DNA of 64,000 nucleotides from Curvibacter sp. (lineage in GTDB: Bacteria > Pseudomonadota > Gammaproteobacteria > Burkholderiales > Burkholderiaceae_C): positions 62,001 through 126,000 of the forward strand of contig JAHRYV010000002.1 in the NCBI GenBank assembly GCA_020621965.1. The letters run 5' to 3'. Of this stretch, positions 8,345 to 15,581 are shown in pieces. Within the stretch, counting starts at the first letter, position 1; the number at the start of each line of letters is the position of its first letter. A program made the translations under genes and the position numbers. A model generated the notes under the pieces. It ran no database searches. It was given only the letters and a program-made list of their open reading frames with translations, and was not told the origin of the DNA.

Positions 8345-8375
8345 CACACGTGCGACATTTTGTGTCGGACTCGTG
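8345..8375. promoter_or_regulatory. Candidate operator of the island operon
   Basis: An imperfect inverted repeat, CACACGTGCGACA and TGTCGGACTCGTG, separated by 5 nt (10 of 13 positions pair), lies 44 nt upstream of the DUF2779 start. It is the only obvious dyad in the leader. Binding by the WYL regulator is inference. Confidence 0.45.
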
Positions 8376-8484
8376 ATGAGCATTTCTCACTTCGTCTTCC
8401 GCGGTTACGGCTGCTTCTAATGTTGACTGTCCGCTTTCGTCGATCATGAAAACCCGCTCTGGGCCGACCAGAGACTCTCCAAAC

Positions 8485-8687
8485 AGAAACGGGGCCAGCC
8501 GGCCCCGTTTTCCTTGACGCTCCCGCAACGACTCACTCGTAGTCAAAATCCTCGCGGTAGTCGTCAGGATTGATCCCCTCCGCCCGCAGCGGCTCCACCA
8601 GGCGGTAGCGGGTGACCTTGGCGGAGGCGGTGATGTAGCCCTTGATGACGATCTCGCGGGTCACGGGGCTTTGCATCTCCCGCGCCA
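8485..8687. repeat. Right copy of ~200-bp direct repeat flanking the island
   Basis: Counterpart of 1365-1567, in the same orientation. Here it is joined to the complete VOC/PCP_red gene. The island between the copies is about 6.9 kb. Confidence 0.85.
8487..8514. terminator. Terminator of the VOC/PCP_red gene (right repeat copy)
   Basis: Arms AAACGGGGCC / GGCCCCGTTT with a 4-nt loop lie 23 bp beyond the VOC stop; A- and T-runs on both sides allow bidirectional use. Confidence 0.65.
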
Positions 8688-9174
8688 GCAGCTCGATCAC
8701 CTTGGTGGTCTTGCGCCGCGCCAGCATGCGGAACAGGGCCGGCACATGGGTCAGCAGGCGCTTGAGCAGGTCTTCGGCCTCCGGGGTCCACTCGCCCTGT
8801 TTGGGCAGCTCGGGCACGAAACCCCACTCGTCTTCCGTCAGCGCGCGCCACAGCACGATGGAGTGGCCGTCGGCATCGCTGACGCAGGCCATCTCTTCCA
8901 GCTCCGGCGTGCGCATGGGCTCGTAGCGCGCCGCGGCGCCGGCGGCCAGCAGGGCCTGGTAGGCCTCCTGCACATTGCCCACCGTCAGGCGCAGCGAGAC
9001 CTTGGTTTCGACGGCGGGCACCTGCAGCAGGCGGATGGCCACGTTGCCGGTGTCGATGTCCAGATAACCCTCGCCGCGGCGCGACTCGGCAAAACCCATG
9101 ACATCGCGCCACAGGCGGGCGGCGCGTTGCAGATCCGTGACCGGCACGACCAGATGGCTGACCCCGAAGAACAT
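8533..9174 (-). CDS. VOC-fold protein with C-terminal PCP_red domain
   Basis: 213 residues. Residues 1-115 are a vicinal-oxygen-chelate (glyoxalase/bleomycin-resistance) domain: VSHLVVPVTDLQRAARLWRD at the start and CVSDADGHSIVLWRAL at the end. The C-terminal part, from WTPEAEDLLKRLLTHVPALF, matches the PCP_red helical domain known from light-independent protochlorophyllide reductase subunits and stand-alone proteins. The function is unknown; a metal-dependent small-molecule enzyme is possible. The last 51 codons are duplicated at 1413-1567, so this gene's 3' end is the island junction. It is divergent from the PEBP gene. Confidence 0.75.
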   Translation of the reverse strand: MFFGVSHLVVPVTDLQRAARLWRDVMGFAESRRGEGYLDIDTGNVAIRLLQVPAVETKVSLRLTVGNVQEAYQALLAAGAAARYEPMRTPELEEMACVSDADGHSIVLWRALTEDEWGFVPELPKQGEWTPEAEDLLKRLLTHVPALFRMLARRKTTKVIELLAREMQSPVTREIVIKGYITASAKVTRYRLVEPLRAEGINPDDYREDFDYE

Positions 9175-9319
9175 GTGATGACCTACAAACAGTGATGGGC
9201 GGCGAATGGTAGCAGCAGCCGGCGGCCGGCCGGGGCGGGCCGGCGATTGCGCTTGGCGGGTTAAGGGCTATCCTTGTCAGGGCCACCGCCCGGCCCTGCA
9301 CGACACGGAGGTCCACGCC

Positions 9320-9796
9320 ATGTCTCTCACCCTCACGTCACCCGCCTTCACGCACGGGGGCGCCATCCCCGCGCGCTACACCTGCGAAGACGAAGACCTG
9401 TCACCCCAGCTGCTCTGGCACGGCATGCCGGCGGGCACGCGCAGCCTGGTGCTGATCGTCGACGATCCGGACGCGCCCGACCCCAGGGCGCCTCTGATGA
9501 CCTGGGTGCACTGGCTGCTCTACAACCTGCCGCCCGCGGCCACCGGCCTGCCCGAGGGGGTGGCGGCCGACCAGCTGCCCGCCGGCACCCTGCAGGGCCT
9601 GAACGACTGGCAGCGCACCGGCTACGGCGGCCCCTGCCCGCCCATCGGGCGGCACCGCTATTTCCACAAGCTGTATGCGCTGGACGTGCAGTTGTCCGAT
9701 CTGCACCAGCCGGTGAAGGCCGCGCTGGAGCAGGCCATGCAGGGCCATGTGCTGGCGCAGGCCGAGCTGCTGGGCCTGTACCAGAAGCGTTCCTAG
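9320..9796 (+). CDS. YbhB/YbcL-type PEBP-family protein
   Basis: 158 residues from an ATG with GGAGG 8 nt upstream. It shows the phosphatidylethanolamine-binding-protein signature of bacterial YbhB/YbcL: FTHGGAIPARYTCEDEDLSP, then LVLIVDDPDAPDP and TWVHWLLYNLP, and finally GYGGPCPPIGRHRYFHKLYAL. These motifs line the anion-binding pocket. No signal peptide is visible, so it is probably cytosolic. The physiological ligand of bacterial PEBPs is not established. It stands alone between divergent and downstream genes. Confidence 0.92.
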   Translation: MSLTLTSPAFTHGGAIPARYTCEDEDLSPQLLWHGMPAGTRSLVLIVDDPDAPDPRAPLMTWVHWLLYNLPPAATGLPEGVAADQLPAGTLQGLNDWQRTGYGGPCPPIGRHRYFHKLYALDVQLSDLHQPVKAALEQAMQGHVLAQAELLGLYQKRS

Positions 9797-9898
9797 GCGG
9801 GCGGGGCCGGCCGGGCCAGCGCCCGGCGGCGGCCAGGGCGCCAGCACGGGCGGGCGCGGATGTATACACTCCCCGGTATTTACAGAAGGAATCGAAGC

Positions 9899-11035
9899 AT
9901 GAGTTCACCCAAGCGCATCACCGTCATCGGCGCCGGTTTCGGCGCCCTGTCCAGCGTGCGCGAGATCCGCCAGCGCGACCCGTCGGTGGAGATCACCCTG
10001 GTCTCGCCGCGTGCCGAGCTGCATTACCTGCCCGGCATCATCTGGATCCCCAGCGGCCTGCGCACGCGCGATCAGCTGGTGGTGCCGCTGGCCAACTTCT
10101 TCGCCCGCATGAAGGTGCTGCACGTGGCTGCCGAGGTGACCGGCCTGCGCAACGGCGGGCGCGTGGTGGACACCACGGCCGGTGAGGTGCACAACGACGC
10201 GCTGGTGATCGCCAGCGGCGGGCGTTTCATCAAGAAGCTGCCGGGCATCGAGCACGCCATCACGCCCTGCGAGGGCATCGCCGCGGCCGAGCAGATCCGC
10301 GACCGCCTGCGCACGATGCAGGGCGGCACCATCGCCGTCGGCTTTGCCGGCAATCCGAACGAGCAGAGCGCGGTGCGTGGCGGGCCGATGTTCGAATTCT
10401 TGTTCGGCATCGACGAGCAGCTCAAGCGCGAAGGCCGGCGCGACAAGTTCGAGCTGGTGTTTTTCAACCCGGCCAAGGAACCCGGCAACCGCCTGGGCCC
10501 CAAGGCCGTGCAGCACCTGCTGGCCGAGATGGCGCGGCGCAACATCCGCACCCACCTGGGCCACAAGATGGTCCGCTTCGAGGCCGACAAGGTGGTCACC
10601 GAAGGCGGCGAGTTCACCGCCAACCTGATCCTCTTCATGCCCGGCATGACGGGCAATGCCTGGTTCGACCAGGCCGACCTGGCCCGCTCGCCCGGCGGCC
10701 TGCTCAAGGCCGACGCCCAATGCCGTGTGGAAGGCGCGCAGCACGTCTACGTGGTGGGTGATTCGGGCAGCTTCCCCGGCCCCGACTGGATGCCCAAGCA
10801 GGCCCACATGGCCGACCTGCAGGCGGCCGCTGCTGCAGAAAACGTGCTGGCCGGCCTGCGCGGCCAGACACCGACCGCCACCTTCAAGGTGGAACTGGCC
10901 TGCATCATCGACTCCCTCACCCAGGGCACCATGGTCTGGCGCACCCCGACGCGCAACATCATCCTGCCGCCCAGCCGCCTGTTCCACTGGGCCAAGCGCT
11001 GGTTCGAAGGTGTGTATCTGAAGAAATACCGCTGA
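9899..11035 (+). CDS. FAD-dependent NAD(P)/sulfide:quinone oxidoreductase-like protein
   Basis: 378 residues; ATG at 9899 preceded by AGAAGGA. N-terminal Rossmann FAD motif ITVIGAGFGALSSVREI, a second nucleotide-binding region around residue 145, and the C-terminal FAD signature VYVVGDSGSFPG followed by PKQAHMADLQAAAAAENVLA. The layout is that of the NDH-2/SQR superfamily of membrane-peripheral flavoproteins, which pass electrons to quinone. Only one cysteine (TPCEG, near residue 123) lies in the usual redox region, so classical sulfide oxidation with two redox cysteines is doubtful. A conserved-hypothetical SQR-like role is the safest call. It has its own terminator. Confidence 0.85.
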   Translation: MSSPKRITVIGAGFGALSSVREIRQRDPSVEITLVSPRAELHYLPGIIWIPSGLRTRDQLVVPLANFFARMKVLHVAAEVTGLRNGGRVVDTTAGEVHNDALVIASGGRFIKKLPGIEHAITPCEGIAAAEQIRDRLRTMQGGTIAVGFAGNPNEQSAVRGGPMFEFLFGIDEQLKREGRRDKFELVFFNPAKEPGNRLGPKAVQHLLAEMARRNIRTHLGHKMVRFEADKVVTEGGEFTANLILFMPGMTGNAWFDQADLARSPGGLLKADAQCRVEGAQHVYVVGDSGSFPGPDWMPKQAHMADLQAAAAAENVLAGLRGQTPTATFKVELACIIDSLTQGTMVWRTPTRNIILPPSRLFHWAKRWFEGVYLKKYR

Positions 11036-11056
11036 GCGGCCTTTCGACAACCATGC

Positions 11057-11087
11057 AAAACGGGGCCATCGGCCCCGTTTTTGTTTG
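11057..11087 (+). terminator. Rho-independent terminator
   Basis: Perfect hairpin AAACGGGGCC / GGCCCCGTTT with a 3-nt loop and a T-run, 21 nt after the SQR-like stop. Confidence 0.9.
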
Positions 11088-11157
11088 ACCTGGCTGCGCG
11101 TGGCTCGTGTTGGGGGGTGGCCCGGATGAACGAGGCTTAGGTGATGCCGGGCCGTTT

Positions 11158-11207
11158 TTGTTTCTCATTATTGACAAAATGGACTAAATGCCTAGAATGA
11201 GAAACAA
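11158..11207 (+). promoter_or_regulatory. Promoter wrapped in a 12-bp inverted repeat (autoregulatory operator)
   Basis: Perfect arms TTGTTTCTCATT (11158-11169) and AATGAGAAACAA (11196-11207) flank a consensus sigma-70 promoter: TTGACA at 11171 and TAGAAT at 11193, 16 bp apart. The arms cover both ends of the promoter, the usual design for repression by a paired HTH antitoxin. Confidence 0.8.
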
Positions 11208-11208
11208 T

Positions 11209-11694
11209 ATGCCAGCACCAACTCCTATCGTCCCCGCTGCCGTGGCCGAGAAGCTCAAGGCCCTCGGGGAGAAGATTCGCGCCCATCGCAAGGCGCTGCG
11301 CGTCAGCGCCACCACGGCGGCGCAGGCGGCGGGCATGTCGCGTGTCACCTTGCATCGCATCGAAAACGGTGAACCCTCGGTGACCATGGGCGCCTATCTC
11401 AACGCCATGGCGGCGTTGGGGCTGGACTTCGGCATCCTCGGCGCGCCCGCTGCCGACAAGAATGCCGACGAACGCAAAGACTGGATTCCGGCGCGCATCC
11501 GCCTGGCCGACTACCCGCAACTCAAGCAGCTCGCCTGGCAGGTGCACGGCACCGATGCGCTGACACCCGCCGAGGCCCTGAGCATCTACGAGCGCAACTG
11601 GCGCCATCTGGACGTGGCGGCCATGGAGCCGCGAGAGCGCAACCTGGTGGACGCCTTGCGCCTGGCACTCGGAGAGGGTGCGGGCCGTGTTTAG
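11209..11694 (+). CDS. XRE-family HTH antitoxin/regulator
   Basis: 161 residues from the ATG at 11209. Upstream in-frame ATGs (11188, 11197) lie inside the promoter, so a near-leaderless start at 11209 is favoured. Residues ~10-70 are a Cro/C1-type helix-turn-helix: EKIRAHRKALRVSATTAAQ, then AAGMSRVTLHRIENGEPSV and MGAYLNAMAALGLD. The C-terminal ~80 residues (WQVHGTDALTPAEALSIYER) are a helical extension expected to contact the toxin. It overlaps the downstream nucleotidyltransferase by 8 bp. It most likely binds the inverted repeat around its promoter and represses the pair. Confidence 0.85.
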   Translation: MPAPTPIVPAAVAEKLKALGEKIRAHRKALRVSATTAAQAAGMSRVTLHRIENGEPSVTMGAYLNAMAALGLDFGILGAPAADKNADERKDWIPARIRLADYPQLKQLAWQVHGTDALTPAEALSIYERNWRHLDVAAMEPRERNLVDALRLALGEGAGRV

Positions 11695-12391
11695 GCGCTC
11701 GCATCACCAGCGCATTGCGCAGGTGCTGGGCGCGCTCAATGGCCCGCTGCTGCGCGCCAACGGCTGCCTGTTTGGCGGCGACACGGCCATTGCGCTGCGC
11801 TACGGCGAATACCGCGAGTCGGTGGATATCGACTTCATGGTGTCGGACGTGCATGGCTACCGCGCCCTGCGCCAGTTGCTGACCGGCGCGCAAGGCGTAG
11901 GGGCCATGGTGCGCGAAGGCGCCGCGCCCCTGGAGCAGGCCCGCGACATAAGAGCCGATCAGTACGGCATCCGCACCATGCTGCGAGTGACCGAACAACC
12001 CATCAAGCTGGAGATCGTTCTCGAAGGCCGCATCGAATTTGCACCGCCCGGCCCCGCTGACGAAATCTGCGGCATCGCCACGCTGACGCCGCTGGACATG
12101 GCGGCGAGCAAGCTGCTGGCCAACTCCGACCGTTGGAACGACGACGGTGTGTTCAACCGCGACCTCATCGACCTGGCCATGATGAGCCTGCCGCTGCCCC
12201 TGCTGCGCAAGGCCCTGGCCAAAGCCGAGCAGGCCTACGGCCCATCCGTGCGCGATGACCTCGCCAAGGCCATCGACCGCTTCCAGGCCCGCCAGGGCTG
12301 GGCCGAGCGCTGCATGCAAGTCATGGCGATGGACGGCCCCAAGGCGCTGCTGTGGCAGAAGGTGCGCGCGCTGGAGCGGGTGCTGCGGTGA
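11687..12391 (+). CDS. AbiEii/MenT-type nucleotidyltransferase toxin
   Basis: 234 residues; the GTG at 11687 is preferred because GGAGAGG lies 9 nt upstream (a GTG at 11678 is too close to it). The nucleotidyltransferase core is evident: GGDTAIALRYGEYRES followed by VDIDFM, and later PLDMAASKLLANSDRWNDD with FNRDLIDLAMM, as in the AbiEii/AbiGii toxin family. Members transfer nucleotides to tRNA or other acceptors and are held in check by a cognate regulator or antitoxin; that is family knowledge. The overlap with the XRE gene and the shared operator make a toxin-antitoxin or abortive-infection pair likely. A 100-bp remnant-like stretch without a gene follows. Confidence 0.85.
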   Translation: MFRRSHHQRIAQVLGALNGPLLRANGCLFGGDTAIALRYGEYRESVDIDFMVSDVHGYRALRQLLTGAQGVGAMVREGAAPLEQARDIRADQYGIRTMLRVTEQPIKLEIVLEGRIEFAPPGPADEICGIATLTPLDMAASKLLANSDRWNDDGVFNRDLIDLAMMSLPLPLLRKALAKAEQAYGPSVRDDLAKAIDRFQARQGWAERCMQVMAMDGPKALLWQKVRALERVLR

Positions 12392-12492
12392 GTGATTTCA
12401 GACCGACGACGTGAGAGCGAGCGGGGCATCCACGACGTGATTGCGGGCAAGCTGAAGCAGTTTGCCCTCGCGCGCGTGGATGCGCTGGACCA

Positions 12493-14178
12493 TCACATGC
12501 CGCTGTAGTTCGGCCCGCCGCCGCCCTCGGGCGTGACCCAGACGATGTTCTGCGTCGGGTCCTTGATGTCGCAGGTCTTGCAGTGCACGCAGTTCTGGGC
12601 GTTGATCTGCAGGCGGTCGCTGTTGTCGTCGTTCTTCACGAACTCGTAGACGCCGGCCGGGCAGTAGCGGCTCTCGGGGCCGGCGTATTTGGCCAGGTTG
12701 ATGCTCACCGGCACGCTGGCGTCTTTGAGCGTCAGGTGGGCGGGCTGGTTCTCTTCGTGGTTGGTGTTGCTGATGAACACGCTGGAGAGGCGGTCAAAGG
12801 TGAGCTTGCCGTCCGGCTTGGGGTAGCTGATCTGCGCGCACTCGGCGGCGGGCTTCAAGCGGGTGTGGTCGGCTTCCTTGCGGTGGATGGTCCAGGGCGG
12901 GGTCTTGATGCCGATCCTGGGCAGGAACCAGTTTTCGATGCCGGTCATGAGGGCGCCGATCAGGTTGCCCTTCTTGAACCACTGCTTGAAGTTGCGCGAT
13001 TTGTGCAGTTCGTCGAACAGCCAGCTCTGCGCGAAGTTGACCGGGTAGGCGCTGACTTCGTCATGGGCGCGGCCGCTGGTCAGGGCGCCGTACAGGGCTT
13101 CGGCGGCCAGCATGCCGCTCTTGATGGCGGCATGGCTGCCCTTGATGCGGCTGGCGTTCAGGGTGCCGGCGTCACAGCCGACCAGGGCGCCGCCGGGGAA
13201 AACCAGCTTGGGCAGGCTCAGCAGGCCGCCGGCGGTGATGGCGCGCGCGCCGTAGCCAATGCGCTTGCCGCCCTCGATGTGGGCGCGGATGGCCGGATGG
13301 GTCTTCCAGCGCTGCATTTCCTCGAAGGGGCTCAGGTACGGGTTCTGGTAGTCCAGGCCGGTGACGAAGCCCAGCGTGATCTTGTTGCCTTCCAGGTGGT
13401 ACAGGAAGCCGCCGCCGTAGGTGCTGTTGTCCATGGGCCAGCCGGCGGTGTGCACCACGAGACCGGGTTTGGCTTTGTCGGCCGGCACTTCCCACAGTTC
13501 CTTGATGCCCAGGGCGTAGCTTTGCGGGTCCTTGCCTTCGTCGAGCTTGTACTTCGCAATGATCTGCTTGCCCAGGTGGCCGCGCGCGCCTTCGGCGAAC
13601 ACGGTGTACTTGGCGTGCAGTTCCATGCCGAGCTGGAAGCCGTCGTGCGGCTGGCCGTCCTTGCCGATGCCCAGATTGCCGGTGGCCACGCCCTTGACGG
13701 AGCCGTTCTCGTTGTACAGCACCTCGGCGGCCGTGAAGCCGGGGAAGATTTCCACGCCCAGGGCCTCGGCCTGCTCGCCCAGCCACTTGGTCAGCACACC
13801 CAGGCTGATGACATAGCAGCCGTCGTTGTGGAAGTTGTCGGGCACCAGGAAGTTGGGGGTGCGCTTGGCACCGGTCTCGCTCAGGAAGAGCACGTCGTCG
13901 CCGGTGACCGGCTGGAGCAGCGGGGCGCCCATCTCCTTCCAGGTGGGGAAGAGCTCGTCCAGGGCGCGCGGGTCCATCACCGCGCCGGAGAGGATGTGGG
14001 CGCCGGGCTCGCCGCCTTTTTCCAGCACGACGACGGAGACGTCCTGGCCTTTTTCGGCGGCCAGTTGCTTGAGGCGGATGGCGGTGGACAGGCCGGCGGG
14101 GCCGCCGCCAACAACGACGACGTCGTATTCCATGGCTTCGCGGGGGCCGAACTGGGCGAGGATCTCTTCGTTGGTCAT
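12493..14178 (-). CDS. Electron transfer flavoprotein:ubiquinone oxidoreductase
   Basis: 561 residues, full family length. It passes electrons from reduced ETF, fed by acyl-CoA dehydrogenases, to ubiquinone at the inner membrane. Visible: the FAD motif YDVVVVGGGPAGLSTAIRL near residue 18; the characteristic HILSGAVMDPRALDELFP; GGGFLYHLEGNKITLGFVTG; GCDAGTLNASRIKGSHAAIK; and the C-terminal [4Fe-4S] ligands in YCPAGVYEF and CVHCKTCDIKDPTQNIVW, ending GGGGPNYSGM. All four cysteines are intact. It is divergent from the SDR/thioesterase pair, and the 24-bp palindrome in the gap could control both directions, which would fit a fatty-acid or branched-chain oxidation regulon. Confidence 0.96.
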   Translation of the reverse strand: MTNEEILAQFGPREAMEYDVVVVGGGPAGLSTAIRLKQLAAEKGQDVSVVVLEKGGEPGAHILSGAVMDPRALDELFPTWKEMGAPLLQPVTGDDVLFLSETGAKRTPNFLVPDNFHNDGCYVISLGVLTKWLGEQAEALGVEIFPGFTAAEVLYNENGSVKGVATGNLGIGKDGQPHDGFQLGMELHAKYTVFAEGARGHLGKQIIAKYKLDEGKDPQSYALGIKELWEVPADKAKPGLVVHTAGWPMDNSTYGGGFLYHLEGNKITLGFVTGLDYQNPYLSPFEEMQRWKTHPAIRAHIEGGKRIGYGARAITAGGLLSLPKLVFPGGALVGCDAGTLNASRIKGSHAAIKSGMLAAEALYGALTSGRAHDEVSAYPVNFAQSWLFDELHKSRNFKQWFKKGNLIGALMTGIENWFLPRIGIKTPPWTIHRKEADHTRLKPAAECAQISYPKPDGKLTFDRLSSVFISNTNHEENQPAHLTLKDASVPVSINLAKYAGPESRYCPAGVYEFVKNDDNSDRLQINAQNCVHCKTCDIKDPTQNIVWVTPEGGGGPNYSGM

Positions 14179-14297
14179 GGCGGCTGCTTTCGTCTGGAGC
14201 GTTGCTTGAAGTCGCTTGATAATGAGGCCGGGATATTAGGCGGTCTTGCGTTCCCGGACTGTCGGATGCGTGACTGATTCTAAATCGGTTTGACCAA

Positions 14298-14321
14298 AAA
14301 ATAGAACGATCGTTCTATTTT
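14298..14321. promoter_or_regulatory. 24-bp perfect palindrome, probable TetR-family operator
   Basis: AAAATAGAACGA is followed directly by its exact reverse complement. The AGAACGATCGTTCT core is the style of TetR/AcrR repressors of fatty-acid and acyl-CoA metabolism. It lies 19 nt upstream of the SDR start and 119 nt upstream of ETF-QO. No TetR gene is in the window. Confidence 0.8.
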
Positions 14322-14340
14322 GTTCTGCAAGGTGATCCTC

Positions 14341-15123
14341 ATGGCATACAGCATTGATCTCTCGGGCCGCGTGGCCTTCATCACCGGCGCCTCCGGCGGC
14401 CTGGGGGCACAGTTCGCGCGCACGCTGGCGCGCGCCGGCGCCGCCGTGGTGCTGGCCAGCCGCCGCACGGAAAAGCTCAAGGACTTGCGGGCCCAGATCG
14501 AGGGCGAGGGCGGCGACGCCCACGTGGTGGAGCTTGACGTGACGGACCTGGCCTCCATCAAGGCGGCCGTGGCGCGCGCCGAGACCGAGGTGGGTTACAT
14601 CGACATCCTGATCAACAACTCCGGCGTCAGCACCACCCAGCGCCTGGTGGACGTGACGGAAGGGGACTACGACTTCGTGCTGGGCACCAACACCAAGGGC
14701 GCCTTTTTCGTGGCGCAGGAGGTGGGCAAGCGCATGCTGGCGCGCGCCAAGGGCGCGGCCCCGGGCACCTTTACCGGCGGGCGCATCGTCAACGTCGCCT
14801 CCATGGCCGGCCTGAAGGTGCTGCCGCAGATAGGTATCTACAGCATGAGCAAGGCCGCCGTCATCCACATGACGCGGGCCATGGCTATCGAATGGGGCAA
14901 GTTCGGCGTCAACGTCAACGCGCTGTGCCCGGGTTACATCGACACCGAGATCAACCACCACCACTGGCAGACCGAACAGGGGCAGAAGCTCATCAGCATG
15001 CTGCCGCGCAAGCGCGTGGGCCAGCCGGCCGACCTGGACAGCGTGCTGGTGATGCTGTGTGCCAACGAGAGCCATTTCATCAATGGCGCGGTGATCCAGG
15101 CCGACGACGGGTTCGCGGCATGA
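14341..15123 (+). CDS. SDR-family oxidoreductase
   Basis: 260 residues from the ATG at 14341 (AAGGTGA upstream; an earlier ATG at 14320 falls in the palindrome). Classical short-chain dehydrogenase: NAD(P) motif ITGASGGLGAQFA, structural INNSGVS, catalytic Ser in VNVASMAGL and the Tyr/Lys pair in YSMSKAA; the C-terminus INGAVIQADDGFAA is typical. Arg/Ser residues after the second beta-strand (LASRRTEKL) suggest NADP preference, tentatively. Its stop overlaps the start of the thioesterase by 4 bp. With ETF-QO opposite, a hydroxyacyl or keto-acyl-CoA substrate is plausible but unproven. Confidence 0.93.
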   Translation: MAYSIDLSGRVAFITGASGGLGAQFARTLARAGAAVVLASRRTEKLKDLRAQIEGEGGDAHVVELDVTDLASIKAAVARAETEVGYIDILINNSGVSTTQRLVDVTEGDYDFVLGTNTKGAFFVAQEVGKRMLARAKGAAPGTFTGGRIVNVASMAGLKVLPQIGIYSMSKAAVIHMTRAMAIEWGKFGVNVNALCPGYIDTEINHHHWQTEQGQKLISMLPRKRVGQPADLDSVLVMLCANESHFINGAVIQADDGFAA

Positions 15124-15539
15124 GGCTGGAGCTGCCCGCCCAGAAGAAGCTGGTGCACGAGATGACCATGCCCGTGCGCTGGGGCGACATGGACGTGATG
15201 GGCCACGTCAACAACACGGTGTACTTCCGCTACATGGAGACGGCGCGCATCGAGTGGTTCCGCTCCATCGGCTGCTCGCCCGGGCCGCAGGAGGTGGGGC
15301 CGGTGGTGCTCAACGCCTTCTGCAATTTCTACCAGCAGCTGGAGTACCCGGCCGAGATCCTGGTCAAGACCTATGTCAGCGAGCCGGCGCGCGCCACCTT
15401 CGAGAGCTGGACGACCATCGAGCGGGTGGACGAGCCGGGGCAGATCCGCGCGGCCGGCGGCGCCACCATCATCTGGGTCGACATGGCGGTGCAGAAGTCG
15501 CAGACCTTGCCCGACTGGATGCGCCAGATCGTCGGCTGA
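15120..15539 (+). CDS. Acyl-CoA thioesterase, 4HBT hot-dog family
   Basis: 139 residues; the start ATG overlaps the SDR stop (ATGA), implying translational coupling. Signature of the YbgC/FadM-like 4-hydroxybenzoyl-CoA thioesterase group: VRWGDMDVMGHVNNTVYFRY, with the catalytic Asp in GDMD and His/Asn in GHVNN, then the helix ETARIEWFRSIG. It should hydrolyse an acyl-CoA thioester in the cytosol. With the SDR and the palindrome it forms a small two-gene acyl-CoA operon. Confidence 0.92.
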   Translation: MRLELPAQKKLVHEMTMPVRWGDMDVMGHVNNTVYFRYMETARIEWFRSIGCSPGPQEVGPVVLNAFCNFYQQLEYPAEILVKTYVSEPARATFESWTTIERVDEPGQIRAAGGATIIWVDMAVQKSQTLPDWMRQIVG

Positions 15540-15581
15540 GCCCGGGCTTGCGGGCGGTGCAAAGCGGCGCAAAATAGGCCC

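Noticed and set aside
12392-12492. Remnant coding sequence after the AbiEii gene
   Set aside because: A short frame can be read but it is too short and matches nothing I recognise; it runs into the ETF-QO 3' end.
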